Source: Liquidambar formosana
Taxonomy: Eukaryota > Streptophyta > Magnoliopsida > Saxifragales > Altingiaceae
Assembly (NCBI GenBank): GCA_039720395.1
Contig: CM077826.1
Location: 30,872,810 to 30,936,809 of the forward strand
Reading direction: 5' to 3'
DNA: 64,000 bases
Shown: piece by piece, positions 32,896 to 44,294 of the stretch
Layout: the number at the start of each line of letters is the position of its first letter
Numbering within the stretch: the stretch's first letter is position 1
Made by a program: the position numbers and the translations under genes
Notes under the pieces: model-generated
Told to the model about the DNA's origin: nothing
Seen by the model: only the letters and a program-made list of their open reading frames with translations
Databases searched by the model: none

Positions 32896-32937
32896 CATTG
32901 GCTCACAAGTGAAACTTGTTCACCAATGAGGGGCTTC
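32896..32937 (+). other. Terminal hairpin and polypurine tract (outer copy)
   Basis: CATTGGCTCACAAGT-GAA-ACTTGTTCACCAATG folds into a long imperfect hairpin with a GAA loop. It is followed by AATGAGGGGCTTC up to the LTR start. Counterpart of 21586-21627. Confidence 0.65.
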
Positions 32938-33642
32938 TGTCACACCCCATTTTTGTCACCTTAGCTAGGACATATCATTTCATGTAGGATTTTGAGTCCT
33001 TTTTGAGTCTAGTCTCTTGCATTGAGTTTCTATGGCATTGAATATCATGTGTATGAATTTTAAAGTGATTTGGAGTTCATCTCGATAGTCAATAAAAACT
33101 TTTGCGACTTTAAGGGCATAATCGTCTTTTAAGCCGTATATTTTCCATTTGACCTTGAAATGGATCCCGAGTCATTCCCTCAAGTTCATATGGTTATATA
33201 GAGTCTATATCTAGGTTCAATTTCATGAATTAATGGTTTAAGATCAATTCGGCTCGTAATGGTTCGGGTTGGCTAAAAGACCCTTTCTTGGTTTGCTCAA
33301 ATTGACTCATATGACCCAACCAATTTTCTCTCATTTAACTTCAATTGGGATTTATTTATGTCCTAAACATGTTTAGAAAGATCGAATTTCGATCGGGAAA
33401 GCATTTGGTTCGACCTTGTGTACAGACCCAGCTTAGCAACGGTGAAGCACCATGGTTAACCACCTTTGTAAAACCTAACCATACACCCATGGTTGAGGAT
33501 TTTTGTCCTAAAATGCCTAAAAATGTGTTCCCCTTCAAAACATGGTCGTTTTGGCTTTTATTTCGTCAAAATCGGACTTAATTTGAAGATTTTAGGACTT
33601 CCGAAGCAAGTAGAAGTCAAAACCGAAGCGGAAATAGGAGAC

Positions 33643-33724
33643 CCTCGGGTAACCGTCCGGGGCTGGACGGTCAGTCGTCCAAGCCCAGACGGCTAACCGT
33701 CCAGGCCTAGTTGGTCACCCGAGG
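33643..33724. promoter_or_regulatory. GC-rich palindrome in U3 (outer LTR)
   Basis: CCTCGGGTAACCGTCC at the left end pairs with the TTGGTCACCCGAGG end; inner GGACGGTCAG and CTAACCGTCC blocks pair again. It lies about 190 bp upstream of the TATA box. The solo LTR at 40306-40340 has a shorter form at nearly the same spacing. Confidence 0.65.
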
Positions 33725-33910
33725 ACTCCGTCCTCAACTCGAACTCTGACTCTTCTTTCCCTCTTTTGACGGTTTCCTCCGCCAATACAACTTGTCTGAG
33801 CTTAGGAGTGTGTAAGTTTGAGTTGTTTGAGCACCAAGAGAGTCTCTAATAGCCCTAGGATCATTATTTAATGAATTAATCTTAGCCATTGGTTTAGGGG
33901 GTCAGTTCTC

Positions 33911-33918
33911 TATATAAA
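33911..33918 (+). promoter_or_regulatory. LTR TATA box (outer element)
   Basis: TATATAAA in CTCTATATAAAGG, followed by a purine-rich stretch with GAGAGAGAGGG near 33968. Best core promoter candidate of this LTR. Confidence 0.65.
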
Positions 33919-35953
33919 GGACATGGTATTCAGCACATAGGGGGAGGTTAATTGCACTTTACACTTAGAGAGAGAGGGAGCTACGAGTTTGGAGAGCTAG
34001 AAAGACATCAAGAGGAAGCTCTTCAACCCCAAGCAAGCAAGGAAACAAGAGGTTTGATGACAAGGAAGAGTCTACAAGAGGTAAGCATGTCTCTTTAATG
34101 CTGAACATGAATTTTCTGCTGCTCCTTCTTCTCTTTCTTCTTCTTCTTTTAAGATAGTTATGGTGCATGAAGTTGCTCTTCTTGTGGATTGAATTCAATG
34201 CTTGTGTGATGTTATATGAATGGTTTTGAGATGGTTTATGGCTTTGTATGCTTGATAATCCCTGGTTTACTAAGGATTTGAAAGTATTACTCTTTTTATC
34301 CTCTTAAATCATGCATAGTTCACATGTCTAGGTTGCTGTGATTGTTATCATGAATTGATGCTCCTGTTAATTAATATATATGATATGAATGATATTCATG
34401 ATAATTTGAGCATGTCTTAGAATCGTTTCATAGGTTTTAATGCATAGTTGTGAGATTAGGGTTTCGATAAGCCTGAAATCGCATAGGTCTTATACAGCAT
34501 GCTTAGCTTAGCTTTTTGAGTTGTTGCTCATCATAGTCATTCTATATATGCTGCATATAGTTGAATCATGCTAGGTTTGCATTCATATAGTATATTTTAT
34601 AGGGTTTTTGGAGACATTATCCTTTTTTAAGGATAATTATCCTTTTCGTTGAGTGAGGTTTTGCATGAGAGCCTTCTGTGATGTGTTTAAGCATGAAATC
34701 ACTTCTATTGTGTTCTAGTATATATATTTTGCATAGAATATGTTGATTGCACCTCCCCATAACGACTTTTTTACGTGAAATTATCTTAGGATAGTTTCGC
34801 TTAAGAAAGCTCGCTGTAGGAAGGTTTATTTTCATATTTCACATAAATATCATCTTTTTGGTTAGAATGTGCTTTGTTATCATGTTTATTGATATTATTG
34901 GAGTCTCTTATGCTTGTCAGTGTGTCTTTGGTAGGTTTTTATGTATGTTAGTCGAGTCATTGCATGTAGGATTGAGTTAGAGTCCTTAGTTATTCATTAT
35001 TCTTGTTGTTTGCATGATTAATGGATGATTTTAGGCCTTGTCAAGGTTCTGTCCAGATTTGCATTTTGTTTTCTTTGCATGGTTTTGTGCAATTGTAAGG
35101 GTGCAAACAGGTATAATGCTTGTCCTATTGCAAATAGGGCTGCTATGGTCTGAAATGGCTAATGATTGGAGCTTTTGCGCTCAGGTAAGTAGGGTTTGAA
35201 GTGCCCCAATTCACCTTTCTTTTTGTTTCTTTTCTCTTCTCCCTCCTAGGGTTACTTCTTAATACAAACATATGGTGTTTATCAAAGGTTTCCTTTAAAA
35301 ATAAAATTCTGATTTTCTATCAAAGTTTTTCTCTTGTGGAAGTCTCCAATTTTGGATTATTCGATACATTTTCAAATGAGGAAACCTAGGGTATTTACTA
35401 TAGGTTTGTATTAGGTTGTGACCCTATTCTTTTTGAACTACGTGGACTTTGGATCCATGTATTTCGCTGCATGGTACGTAGGCGCTCTTCGTGAGGCTCA
35501 AGTCCGTTCTAGGATCCAAGTATCCTAGGCTTTTCATTTTCTTTTCTTTTCTTTTTGTTTTGATTTAATTGTTTGATTAGGCATGAGATGATTAGATGGA
35601 ATATGTGATATGCATGCTGCCTTGTGATGATATATGTTGATATTTGAGTGGAAAAGATATTAAGTTAGCCCAATTGAATTAAGAGACCAACTCGGGCGAT
35701 GTGGGTGCCTATGGGCTTTTGCCCAGAACCTTCCCACGTCATAACTTAGCCCCCGAATCCAATTTTCTGGTTTCAAAGACTTTGCTTTTCCTTTAATGGA
35801 GTCATGTGGTTTTGGAAATAAAACATTTTTGTGGTTTTCCTCTTTTCCCTAAAAAATGAGGTGGCGACTCCTTTTCGTTTGTTGTCTTTCACCCATTCCA
35901 TATATATACATACTTTCCGCCAAATCCTTGTGGGCCGTTTTCTGGGGTTCACA

Positions 35954-36207
35954 GTGGATACCATGGAGGCAGTGCACTTGTGCTACTAGTAGCTGCTCGT
36001 TCAAAGATTATTCATTGTTGTCCAAAAATTCAAGAGCTTGGAGTTTGAAGATTTAAATCAACTGTAAGTGCTCTAGACCCTCTTCTAGTTAGGGTTTTAT
36101 GTTTTGTATGAACCACAATCAAATTCATGGGCTTAAGGAATTGTATTATGATTTTTGTTTATCATTATCTTCCGCTGCATAGTTTTTCTCTACATCAATT
36201 CCTTATA
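35954..36207 (+). repeat. 3' end of an LTR of family P, plus orientation
   Basis: Starts at the edge of the outer Tat element, which inserted into it. It runs from GTGGATACCATGG to just before a primer binding site. It is a diverged reverse-complement relative of the LTR at 39208. The overlapping segment at 44238-44294 (GTGGATACCATGGAAGCAG) matches its start at about 90% by eye, consistent with the right LTR of the same element. Confidence 0.7.
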
Positions 36208-36208
36208 G

Positions 36209-36221
36209 TGGTATCAAAGCC
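36209..36221 (+). other. Primer binding site of element P
   Basis: TGGTATCAAAGCC, close to the common plant site TGGTATCAGAGC that pairs with initiator tRNA-Met. It follows directly on an LTR end. Confidence 0.7.
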
Positions 36222-36430
36222 ATGATTGTGCTTCATAAAAACACCATATGGGCTGGAATTTATGGTACAATTAATTGGTTAAAGGTGTTCTAATTAGTTT
36301 TAAGAAAACTAGGGTTTTATAAAACTGTTATGAACAGTTTTCATGATAGTCATGAAAAATCGTCATCTTGTTTTGCATGCCGAAATCTGAGTTCTTCTCC
36401 AAAATTTTCGTGCCATATATGGTTAGAAAG
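36222..36430 (+). other. Start of internal region of element P
   Basis: Non-coding. The stretch with CGTCATCTTGTTTTGCATGC and CCATATATGGTTAGAA (36360-36430) recurs in reverse at about 38890-38970, inside the opposite-facing relative. No gag or pol similarity was seen. Confidence 0.55.
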
Positions 36431-36640
36431 CCAATGAATTGAATCCAAGGTCTAAGGTGGGTGTAGGTGATCGTAAAACATTCATTCAAAACATAGCATG
36501 CTTTCTTGAAAGTCTTCTCTAAGCTTTCAAGTCCTTCAATCTCCTCTATAAGCTTGATGGCCTTCACCATTTGCTTGTAGGGCTCCACCATGCTCCTTAG
36601 TGCGCTCTCGATTACACAACATTTACATAATTTAAAGAAA
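36431..36640 (-). other. Coding-like segment of unknown origin
   Basis: On the minus strand an uninterrupted frame reads ALRSMVEPYKQMVKAIKLIE and then LESLEKTFKKACYVLNE, with amphipathic, coiled-coil-like composition. It differs in character from the AT-rich sequence around it. It could be a captured exon or a remnant of an element protein; I do not recognise it. Confidence 0.3.
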
Positions 36641-39193
36641 GGGCTACATAAGGGGAATGTGGGGTACATAAGAGAATGATAGAGAGAGAAGAAGGTGGCA
36701 TGTAAGCCCCAAATAAATAATACATCACCAAAATTAACAACTCTTGAAAAGTTAACACAACACATTCATAAGACGGCCAATCACAATTGGTTTAAGGGGT
36801 GTAGTCCATAATCATCATCCATCCATAACCATACAATCATATTGCATAATAAAGGAAATAACTGTAAGCAATAAAGCATATGGGCATTATGGTAACTCTA
36901 TTGATTGGTATTCATTAATCTCATTAATGTGTCATAATCTCATTAGGATGTGCATAATTTCCAGAATTAATTAGGTCTTAACATTTAAGACTTTTATTTT
37001 CAATCAATCAAATCAATTGAAACCATTAAAATCCCCTAATTAAACTCTAATATCAAATGTTAGGGTTTCTTTAATTAAACAAAACAATTTCATTTAATTA
37101 AATAATTTCCAGATTTTAATTTAATCCTAAATTGTGTTTTAAACCATTTAAAACATTATAAAATTAATCATCATTAATCAAATAATCAATTTCGGAATTA
37201 AATAAAATCAATATATTAATTAATTAGTGCATTAGGGTTTCCTAAAACCCTAAACCTTAAGTGCATTAACTCTAAACCCTAAATGTAACCCTAATTCATT
37301 AAATGCCTAATGATTGGTCAATAAATAACCAATCATTTAAACCCTAGGTTTGTATGGTATTAATTATTAGGATTAGGGTCTAATTAATGCCACCTAGGAT
37401 ATTAATTACACCTAATTAATATGCACCAATTAGGGTTTCTAAAACCCTAAACTTTAAACCTATTAAATGCCAATGATTAATTACTAAACCATTAATGATC
37501 ATGATTGGTCATTAATGACCAATCATTTAACCCTAGGTTAGACACATTAATTACTAGGTTTAGTTATTAATTAATGCATTAATAGAATTAGGGTTTAATT
37601 AATATGAATTAGGGTTTCCTAAACCCTAGACATCATATATGCACTTAATTATACCCTAATAATTAATAACCATGATTGGTCATTTAATGACCAATCATTA
37701 AACACTTTAATTAAGGTAATTAATTAGTTCATTAGGGTTTTAATTAATGCCATAAATGAATTAGGGATATGTCATTAATGGGAATTAGGGTTTCCTAAGA
37801 AAACCCTAATAGAAACCCTAATGCTGCCGCCACAATAAGTGAGCTGCCATGGCTAGGCCACGGCAAGGCCAGGGGGCTGCCATGGTTAGGCCACGGTAAG
37901 GCCAGGGGGTTGCCATAGCTTGGCCATGGCTAGGCTAGGGGGCTGTCAAGGCCAACATAAAGGGGACTCGAGCTAGGGTGTGGGCCAAGCCCATGGCCAC
38001 GTGTGGAGTGGCCAATAGGGTTGTCTTGTTCAAAACAAATTAGGGTTTCAAGAACCCAATGCTAGCGCCACCATGGGAGGACCCCCAAGGTCATAATTGT
38101 TTCTAAAACTCAATCAATTCGATTCCACCAACAAAACTAGCTTTTGTATCATGTCGCTACATGAATTACTAAGCTAATTGAAGTGGTTTGGATGATCAAA
38201 CCATCCCCAATTATTCTAAACAATTCAAGAACAGTGGGCTGTCCAGAATTTGACAACATACTGTCCGTGGTCACAAATTGATTTAAAACCCAGAAAGATG
38301 ATTAATTCAGGCTGCCAAATTATTTTTCCTAGTATCCTACATGTCTTAGGAAACTAATGAAAGTGGTTTCATGCAATTTGGAGTTCCCTAACTCAAGTTA
38401 TGAATGAAACTCCATTGATGACTTTCTGCAGAAAAACAGCCTGCTGTGTTCTTCCAAGAAATCAAACGTTTTGATTCTTTATCCATCAAGACTCCTTTGA
38501 AACTTAAAGAATATGATCTATACATCATATATCATCATCCTATAATGATTATTCATCAATTTTACAGAGGTTTCATATCAAAACAGTAGCAAGAACCCTA
38601 GGGTTCTAAAACCCAGATTCTAACATGGTGGTTTTCTCCTTCTTCCTTCTGTTCTGGAATCTTAATCCAATTATGATGCATCCAAATGCTTGGGAACCCT
38701 TTCCTACCATGTCTAGAACATAACCCAAGTGGTGGCAACCATTGCCATGCCTTTGATCTCCATCAAAAACTCATAATTGTGGCTGTTGCATCATTCCCGA
38801 GCAAAACTGTCTTCCCTGACAGCCTGTAGTAAAAAGTTCATAACTTTCACTACAAAACTCGGACCAATGAACCGTTTGTTGGGTTGTAAAGCTGATTCTA
38901 ACCATATATGGCTAAAAATTTTTGGAGAAGAACTCTAATCTCGGTATGCAAAACAAGATGACGGTTTTTCATAGCTACCATGAAAACTGTTCTTCTTCTC
39001 CAAACTCAATCCCTATTCAACTCTTGAATAACCAGCAGTTCTAAAACTTATTTTAGAAGAGGAGTGGAAGAGAACCCTAGGTTTGGCCATGAGAGGGAAA
39101 CCATTCTAATGCATGAACATGAACCCTAGTTCATTAACCAATCAATTTACCATAAATTCTAGCCTATATACAGTTTGTATTAGGCATAATCAT
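36641..39193 (-). other. Internal region of a non-autonomous LTR element, minus orientation
   Basis: Very AT-rich with many CCCTAA and ATTAAT motifs at 36900-37850, then a GC-rich minisatellite, then unique sequence up to the minus-strand primer binding site. No gag, protease, RT or integrase similarity is seen in any frame, so this looks like a large non-autonomous (LARD-like) element. The boundary with element P to the left is not clear. Confidence 0.5.
37843..37941. repeat. 33-bp minisatellite, three units
   Basis: Units begin GCTGCCATGGCTAGGCC (37843), GCTGCCATGGTTAGGCC (37876) and GTTGCCATAGCTTGGCC (37909), period exactly 33 bp. A fourth unit starts at 37942 and decays. It is a GC-rich island inside AT-rich DNA. 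Confidence 0.8.
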
Positions 39194-39206
39194 GGCTCTA
39201 ATACCA
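39194..39206 (-). other. Primer binding site of minus-strand LTR element
   Basis: On the minus strand TGGTATTAGAGCC follows the LTR end CCAACA after one base. It fixes the orientation of this LTR family as minus here. Confidence 0.75.
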
Positions 39207-39669
39207 CTGTTGGAAATCGAACTAGAGAGGAAAACTACAAAGGCGGAATTAAAAATTTTCCTACGATTCCCAATCCCATAAATCCAATTATGCTTAATAC
39301 AAAACAAAACCCTAACTACAAAGAGAGTTAGGATAACTTACAGTTGATAAAGTCTTCTCCGTTATGCTCCAAGCTTTGTCTTCTCCTTTTTGCTCCAAAC
39401 TTGAACTCCGAGCAGCAATGAATGAGCAGTCCAAGTGTACTACCTCCAACGATATCCACAACTAGCTTGAACTTAAAGTCCTTTCTTTCTTCTTCCTTGT
39501 TGTTGCTAGAGGTGGAGAAGAGAAAGAGAGAGAGAGCCTCCTTATGAAATTCGGCCAGCCTTTGGGGAGAATGAATGTGTTTCAAGTGATGTTATCACAT
39601 CACATGTGAGGCTTTATATAGCCCACTAATAGGGCTGGCCCTAGTGAGGAATCCTATTCCTCATATGAG

Positions 39670-42667
39670 TGTAGACACCCCATTTTCATCCCCATGAGTT
39701 CAAGATAGCATTTGGTTAGGTTTAAAAGCATTTAGGAGTCCCTAAGGACACTTTTGCCCTTTTAAGCCTTAGGAGAATAGGTCATCATTGCATGCATATT
39801 TTTGTCTTTTTGCTGAGTCCCATCACTTGCATTTAGTTTCTAGGATCATTTTGGATATGTTTATCCAATTTGGTTCAATTCTAGATAGGTTTGGATAGCT
39901 AATTAGAACTTTTGTGACTTGAAGGGCAATTTCGTCTTTTACTTCGTATATTTTCCAATTGACTTCCAAATTTGTTTTGGAGTGTTCCATTGATCTTAGA
40001 ATGATGAAATGAGTCTAATTGAAGTGCCAATTTAATTTATTGATAGGTTTTGGATTGGTTCACCACATTATCCTATGGTTAATTGACCTCTTTTCGGGTA
40101 ATTACCTCATGAAAATCCAGCCACCTAACCGTGGTCAGGGATTTTTTTATTCAAGAATATTCTAAGCTTATTCTACATTGAATCCTTGAAATTTTGGCTT
40201 TTGAATCACTCAAATCGGAGTTAAAATGAAGAATTTAAATCCGTTTGAAGTTAGGAGTCCAAACCAGGTCAGGAATCCTCAAAACCGAGGAAACCTGATC
40301 TCATTCTCGAGTGACCGGTTCACCCAACCAGTTACCCGAGCCCTTCGTCCTGATTTATCTCTTTTTGAATTTTTGATGAAATGGGATTCTACCACTCTGA
40401 ATTTCAGCCTTCTAAAGGACTTCTAAGCCTATTGGGAGGTGGTTTTGAGTTGTTTAACATCCATGGGATTTAATTACAGCCCTAGATTGGTTTTATGGTG
40501 AATTAATCTCAACCATTGGTATGGTTGGTTGGTTATAAATAGAGGCTCATTCATCAGCATAAGGGACTTTTTGACATATCATATTCATAAGAGAGCTAGG
40601 GACCATGAATTTGCACACACCCATATCACTTGGAGGAGGCTTTCTACTGCAATTTCAAAGGAGAACTAGAAGGGAACCAAGCCAAAGAGAAGGAAGAACG
40701 TAGCGAAGACTTTTGCTTTGTTGTAAGTTTCCTTTACATCATTTTGTGATTCCTTCTTCTTCTTCTCCATTCTCTGCATAGTTATGGCTTAGAATTGAAT
40801 TAGGAATCATATATACTCTATATTTTAGAGTGTATATGATTCAAATATTATGTGAAAATCATGCTAGTGCAATAGGATTGCGAATTGCTTGCTGTTAGGA
40901 TAGTTTCTCTCTTAAGGATAGAGGTACGTTTTGCATAGAAAATTAGTTGATGTGTTTAGGCCGTTTTCTCTTCAGGGTTCAATTATATGCATGATTTTAA
41001 GCATCTTTTGTATAGGACACTTGTTGTGTAAGCCTCATCTTCATAGGTGTATGGATGATTATTCTTTTCGAGGATAATTATCGTCCTTAGAGGGTAAAGT
41101 TGTGCATAGGTGCTTTCTGGAGTGTGTTTAAGTGCGCTGTGAGTTTCTTTGCATTCTTAGGTATATATTTTACATAGGATATGTGAAGAAATCATCCATA
41201 CGGAGTGGTTTCTACTTAAAATTATCTTTGGATAGTTTTACTTAAGAAAGCTCGCTGAAAAGATGATTATTTCACATTCTTACATTAAGTACTTACTTAA
41301 GGCATCATGTTAGATTTTATTTTCATGTTTAGGATTGTCATATGATATTTTCATCATGGTAATGCCTATTTAGCATGTTTTTGAAAGTTTTGTGCATGTT
41401 AGGGTGTTTAGAGCATATAGGAGCATACTAGGTTTGTGTTTTTCTTTTGATTTTTTTTATTTGCATGAGTATTAGGTCATTATATGCATATTTAGTATTC
41501 TGTCCAGATTTGAATTAGATCTTCTAATGATGATTTGAGCATGAATATGGTTGATTTGAGCTTAATAATTGCCCTATAGAATACATAGGGTGATTAATTG
41601 ATGTTTTCTCGATGTTTCGAGATAATTTGCATATGGTAAGTGGTTCATGGTAAGTTGTGTATGAATTGTTCTCTTCTCCCCCCTTTGGGTTATTGTCTTT
41701 ACTTTGGATTAGAAGTCCTAAGTTTCCAACTCTCTTAAAATGCTGTTTTATTTGGAGTTCTATTCGCTTTTGAATTCAAATCTCTTTAGAAGTTTATTTG
41801 AATTATAATTCTATTCTTTCTCAAATACCTACTTTTTCTCTTGTTTTGGAAACTCCTAAGTTTTTTAAAACCTTTCTTAAGTTGGAAACTTAGGGTTTAT
41901 AGTTCGTTGTAAAGGGAGTAACCTCTTCTCAATCGAACTACGTGGACTTTGATCCTTACATCTTTGTATATAAGGTACGTAGGCGCTCATTTGATGTTCA
42001 AGTCCGCCCTCGGCGGATACTAAGTATCCTAGGTTTTCTTTTTCTTTATTTTTCTTTCTTTTTATCCATATGTCCATCACCTATATGCTAGAGGAGTAGG
42101 ATGGACCCATGCTTCATCATTTATCCATCACATATATGCTAGAGGAGTAGGATGGATCTGTTTCTTATTCTCTATCTGTCTACTGCTTTCCATATCTTGC
42201 TTATTTGTTCATGGATGTTTACATGCTTTATGAATGTTTATTACTTTATGGATGTCTATGGAGGAATGTGGATGATTTATGGATAATTCTTTACATATGC
42301 ATGGTGACTAAATAGGAAGTGATTGAAATAGCCCATATAAATTCAGAAACCCATTTTGGGCCGGTGTGGGTGCCTATAGGATGTTTCCTAGAACCTTCCC
42401 ACATTGTAACTTAGTCTCCGAATCCTCTCTTGTTTTGATTAGACTTGCTTTTCCTTGATCAGAGTCATGTGTTTGGTTTTCAAAGGTTTTCTTTAAAACT
42501 ATTTTCAAAGGTTTTCCTTTTTTCCTTAAAAAATGAGGTAGCGACTCCTTGTTTGTTATGTTTTTGTGAACCTTTTAAAAACCATATTTTTATTAACCTA
42601 AATCTCTACAAGTCTTTTTAAAAGAAGGGTTCTCCTTCCCCTCCCGGATCGAAACCCATGGTTCACA
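39670..42667 (+). mobile_element. Solo Tat-type LTR inside another LTR
   Basis: 2998 bp from TGTAGACACCCCATTTTC to GGTTCACA, flanked by the duplication ATGAG (39665-39669 and 42668-42672). It shares the TACGTGGACTTTGATCC block (near 41939), the GTACGTAGGCGCTC block and TAGCGACTCC (42539-42548) with the other two Tat LTR types. It has a TATA box at 40534-40541 and a palindrome at 40306-40340. No internal coding region, so it is a solo LTR of a third Tat family. Confidence 0.92.
40306..40340. promoter_or_regulatory. Palindrome in U3 of solo LTR
   Basis: CTCGAGTGACCGGTT pairs with AACCAGTTACCCGAG with few mismatches, about 195 bp upstream of the TATA box. Same core (CTCGRGTRACC) and similar spacing as in the outer LTR. 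Confidence 0.6.
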
Positions 42668-43907
42668 ATGAGTTAAGTTGTAATTATACATAATTGCAAC
42701 TTAACCCCTCTAATTTATATCCCATATAAATTTTCCCCTTAAGAACAATTCTTTTATCCACTTATGCCCTTTCTCTCATAGACATTCAAGCTCTCTTAGC
42801 ATGATAAGTGTGTGACCCATTGGGTTCACATCATTAAGTAGTAAAGATAGCACGAGGTGTGCACAATGGAACTCTTTCCATTTAGGGTCTAATTGGAACT
42901 CCTTCCAATTCCCTAATTGATTATAACTCATTTATATCAATTAGGGCTTCTACTAACCATGAGTAACACCTAGCATATGGCTCATGGTGTGGTCCTTAAT
43001 GAGGTGAATATTCATTTACAAAGAACCCTTCTGTTATAGTTTACAGGTTATAATTACATCCTTCCATCAACACAATGTCTCCAATTGAACTAATAGGACA
43101 TAGACGTCTGTCAAGTCCCTAGTTCAATTACTTTATACTCATTCATTAATATCAACTCAATGATGAACTTATGGAAACTCCTTTCCATATTCATTCTACC
43201 ATGAGCCTATGGATTTAATGAGTTATATTCAATGAATGCTATATGAGACATTCACTCTCTTTTTCCTGAGAGTGATGGATGCCTTGTTGATCACTCACAT
43301 GCCTTCACACACATAGCAGTAGGGCCAATGAACACCTTTATAGACCCCTATAAGGATCTGCACTTAGTGTTATCAAACTTCTAAAGCTACATGTATAAGG
43401 CAACCATGGTGTCTCAGGTTTAAGGATTACTTGTACCACTATAACAATGAGAAACTGATTGACAGGCAGGTTAAAACTCCATTCAGTTTATCTCATATCT
43501 TTAGTTACATTTAGTGTACCTATTCTATAATAGGCACCCACTTGTTGGTTGTAGTGTCTACACTCAAATAACTTGAGACTAGCTATCCTCCTATAGAGTC
43601 AACCTAACAAGTGCTAGTCCTATGGTTCATTACTGTCCATCATAGTGAACCTTCAACTAGGAATGCTTTAGGAGTTTAGTACAAAGATATATCTACAGTC
43701 TCAAAATCACAACACTTCGTAATTCTATATTCTCAACTCTAACTCCATGGATATATTATGTAAATATAAATGATGCATATAAACATAATAGAATAAGCCC
43801 TTTTATTAAATCAATAATAAATGTGACATACATAAATGAAATCAATTAATTGTTCCTAATCCCTAAACAATCATCTCTATGATTGGCTCTAGGGCATAAT
43901 CCTAACA

Positions 43908-44294
43908 GCAAAGAGGGACTTTAAAGTTGTGAGAGAAAGGGCAAGAGTGAATAAGAATAGTTCATGGGGGCCATACTTGCATTGGATGTAAATAGGAGGG
44001 GTTATTGTGTAATTTAGGGAAATTGCACTCCCACACAAAGTGAGATTCCTCCCTTAGCCAGCCCTCCTTGGTGTCTATATAAAAGCCACTAGTATGTGCC
44101 TCAGATACAATGCAATTCACTCTACTCCTCTCTCTTGGCCGAACCCTAGAGGAGCCTCTTTCTCTCTCTCTTCTAGTTCATCTTCTCTAGCATATTCTAA
44201 GGAGGACTTGAAGAACAACTCTTGACTTTTGCTTGGTGTGGATACCATGGAAGCAGTGTACTTGTGCTGCTCATAGCTGCTCGTTCAAGGATTA
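43908..44294 (+). repeat. Fragment of right LTR of element P
   Basis: Plus-strand LTR fragment with the promoter region (CTATATAAAAGCC near 44076), a CT-rich leader and GTGGATACCATGG. It is cut at both ends by minus-orientation LTRs (39208-43907 and 44295-45497). The sequence that would follow matches 36012 onward. Confidence 0.65.

Larger units (their letters stand above)
1..35953 (+). mobile_element. Outer Tat/Ogre-like Ty3/gypsy retrotransposon, 5' end outside window
   Basis: An old LTR retrotransposon seen from its gag leader to the end of its 3' LTR. The order is gag-protease, a short intron, RT-RNase H, archaeal-type RNase H, integrase, antisense genes, hairpin repeat arrays, polypurine tract and 3' LTR (32938-35953). 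A second RNase H after the usual one and an intron between protease and RT are hallmarks of the Tat clade, especially Ogre. Two later insertions split it: a solo LTR at 2755-4409 and a complete relative at 6982-24409. Without them about 16.9 kb of element lies in the window. Ten premature stops and at least one frameshift break gag-pol, so it is dead. It inserted into an LTR of another family, whose remainder starts at 35954. Confidence 0.93.
32938..35953 (+). repeat. 3' LTR of outer element
   Basis: 3016 bp from TGTCACACCCC to GGTTCACA. U3 contains the GC-rich palindrome at 33643-33724 and a TATA box at 33911-33918. The 3' half shares the TACGTGGACTT, GGTACGTAGGCGCTC and TGGCGACTCC blocks with the nested LTR, while the U3 half is strongly diverged. 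The 5' LTR is outside the window, so age cannot be estimated. Confidence 0.92.
39208..43907 (-). repeat. LTR of minus-strand element, split by a solo LTR
   Basis: The LTR occupies 39208-39669 and 42673-43907, about 1.7 kb without the insert at 39670-42667. On the minus strand it starts TGTTAGGATTATGCCC and ends CCAACA next to the primer binding site. A TATATAA box lies near 39611-39620 (CTTTATATAGCC on plus). It inserted into an LTR of element P. The second LTR of this element is not found, so it is truncated or rearranged. Confidence 0.8.

Noticed and set aside
37000..37850. Interstitial telomere sequence (many CCCTAA words)
   Set aside because: Motifs are scattered singly in AT-rich DNA and never form a tandem CCCTAAA array.
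39208..43907. Target duplication for the minus-strand LTR element
   Set aside because: Left flank ACCAC is its own primer site region and right flank GCAAA has no partner; the other end of the element is not identified.
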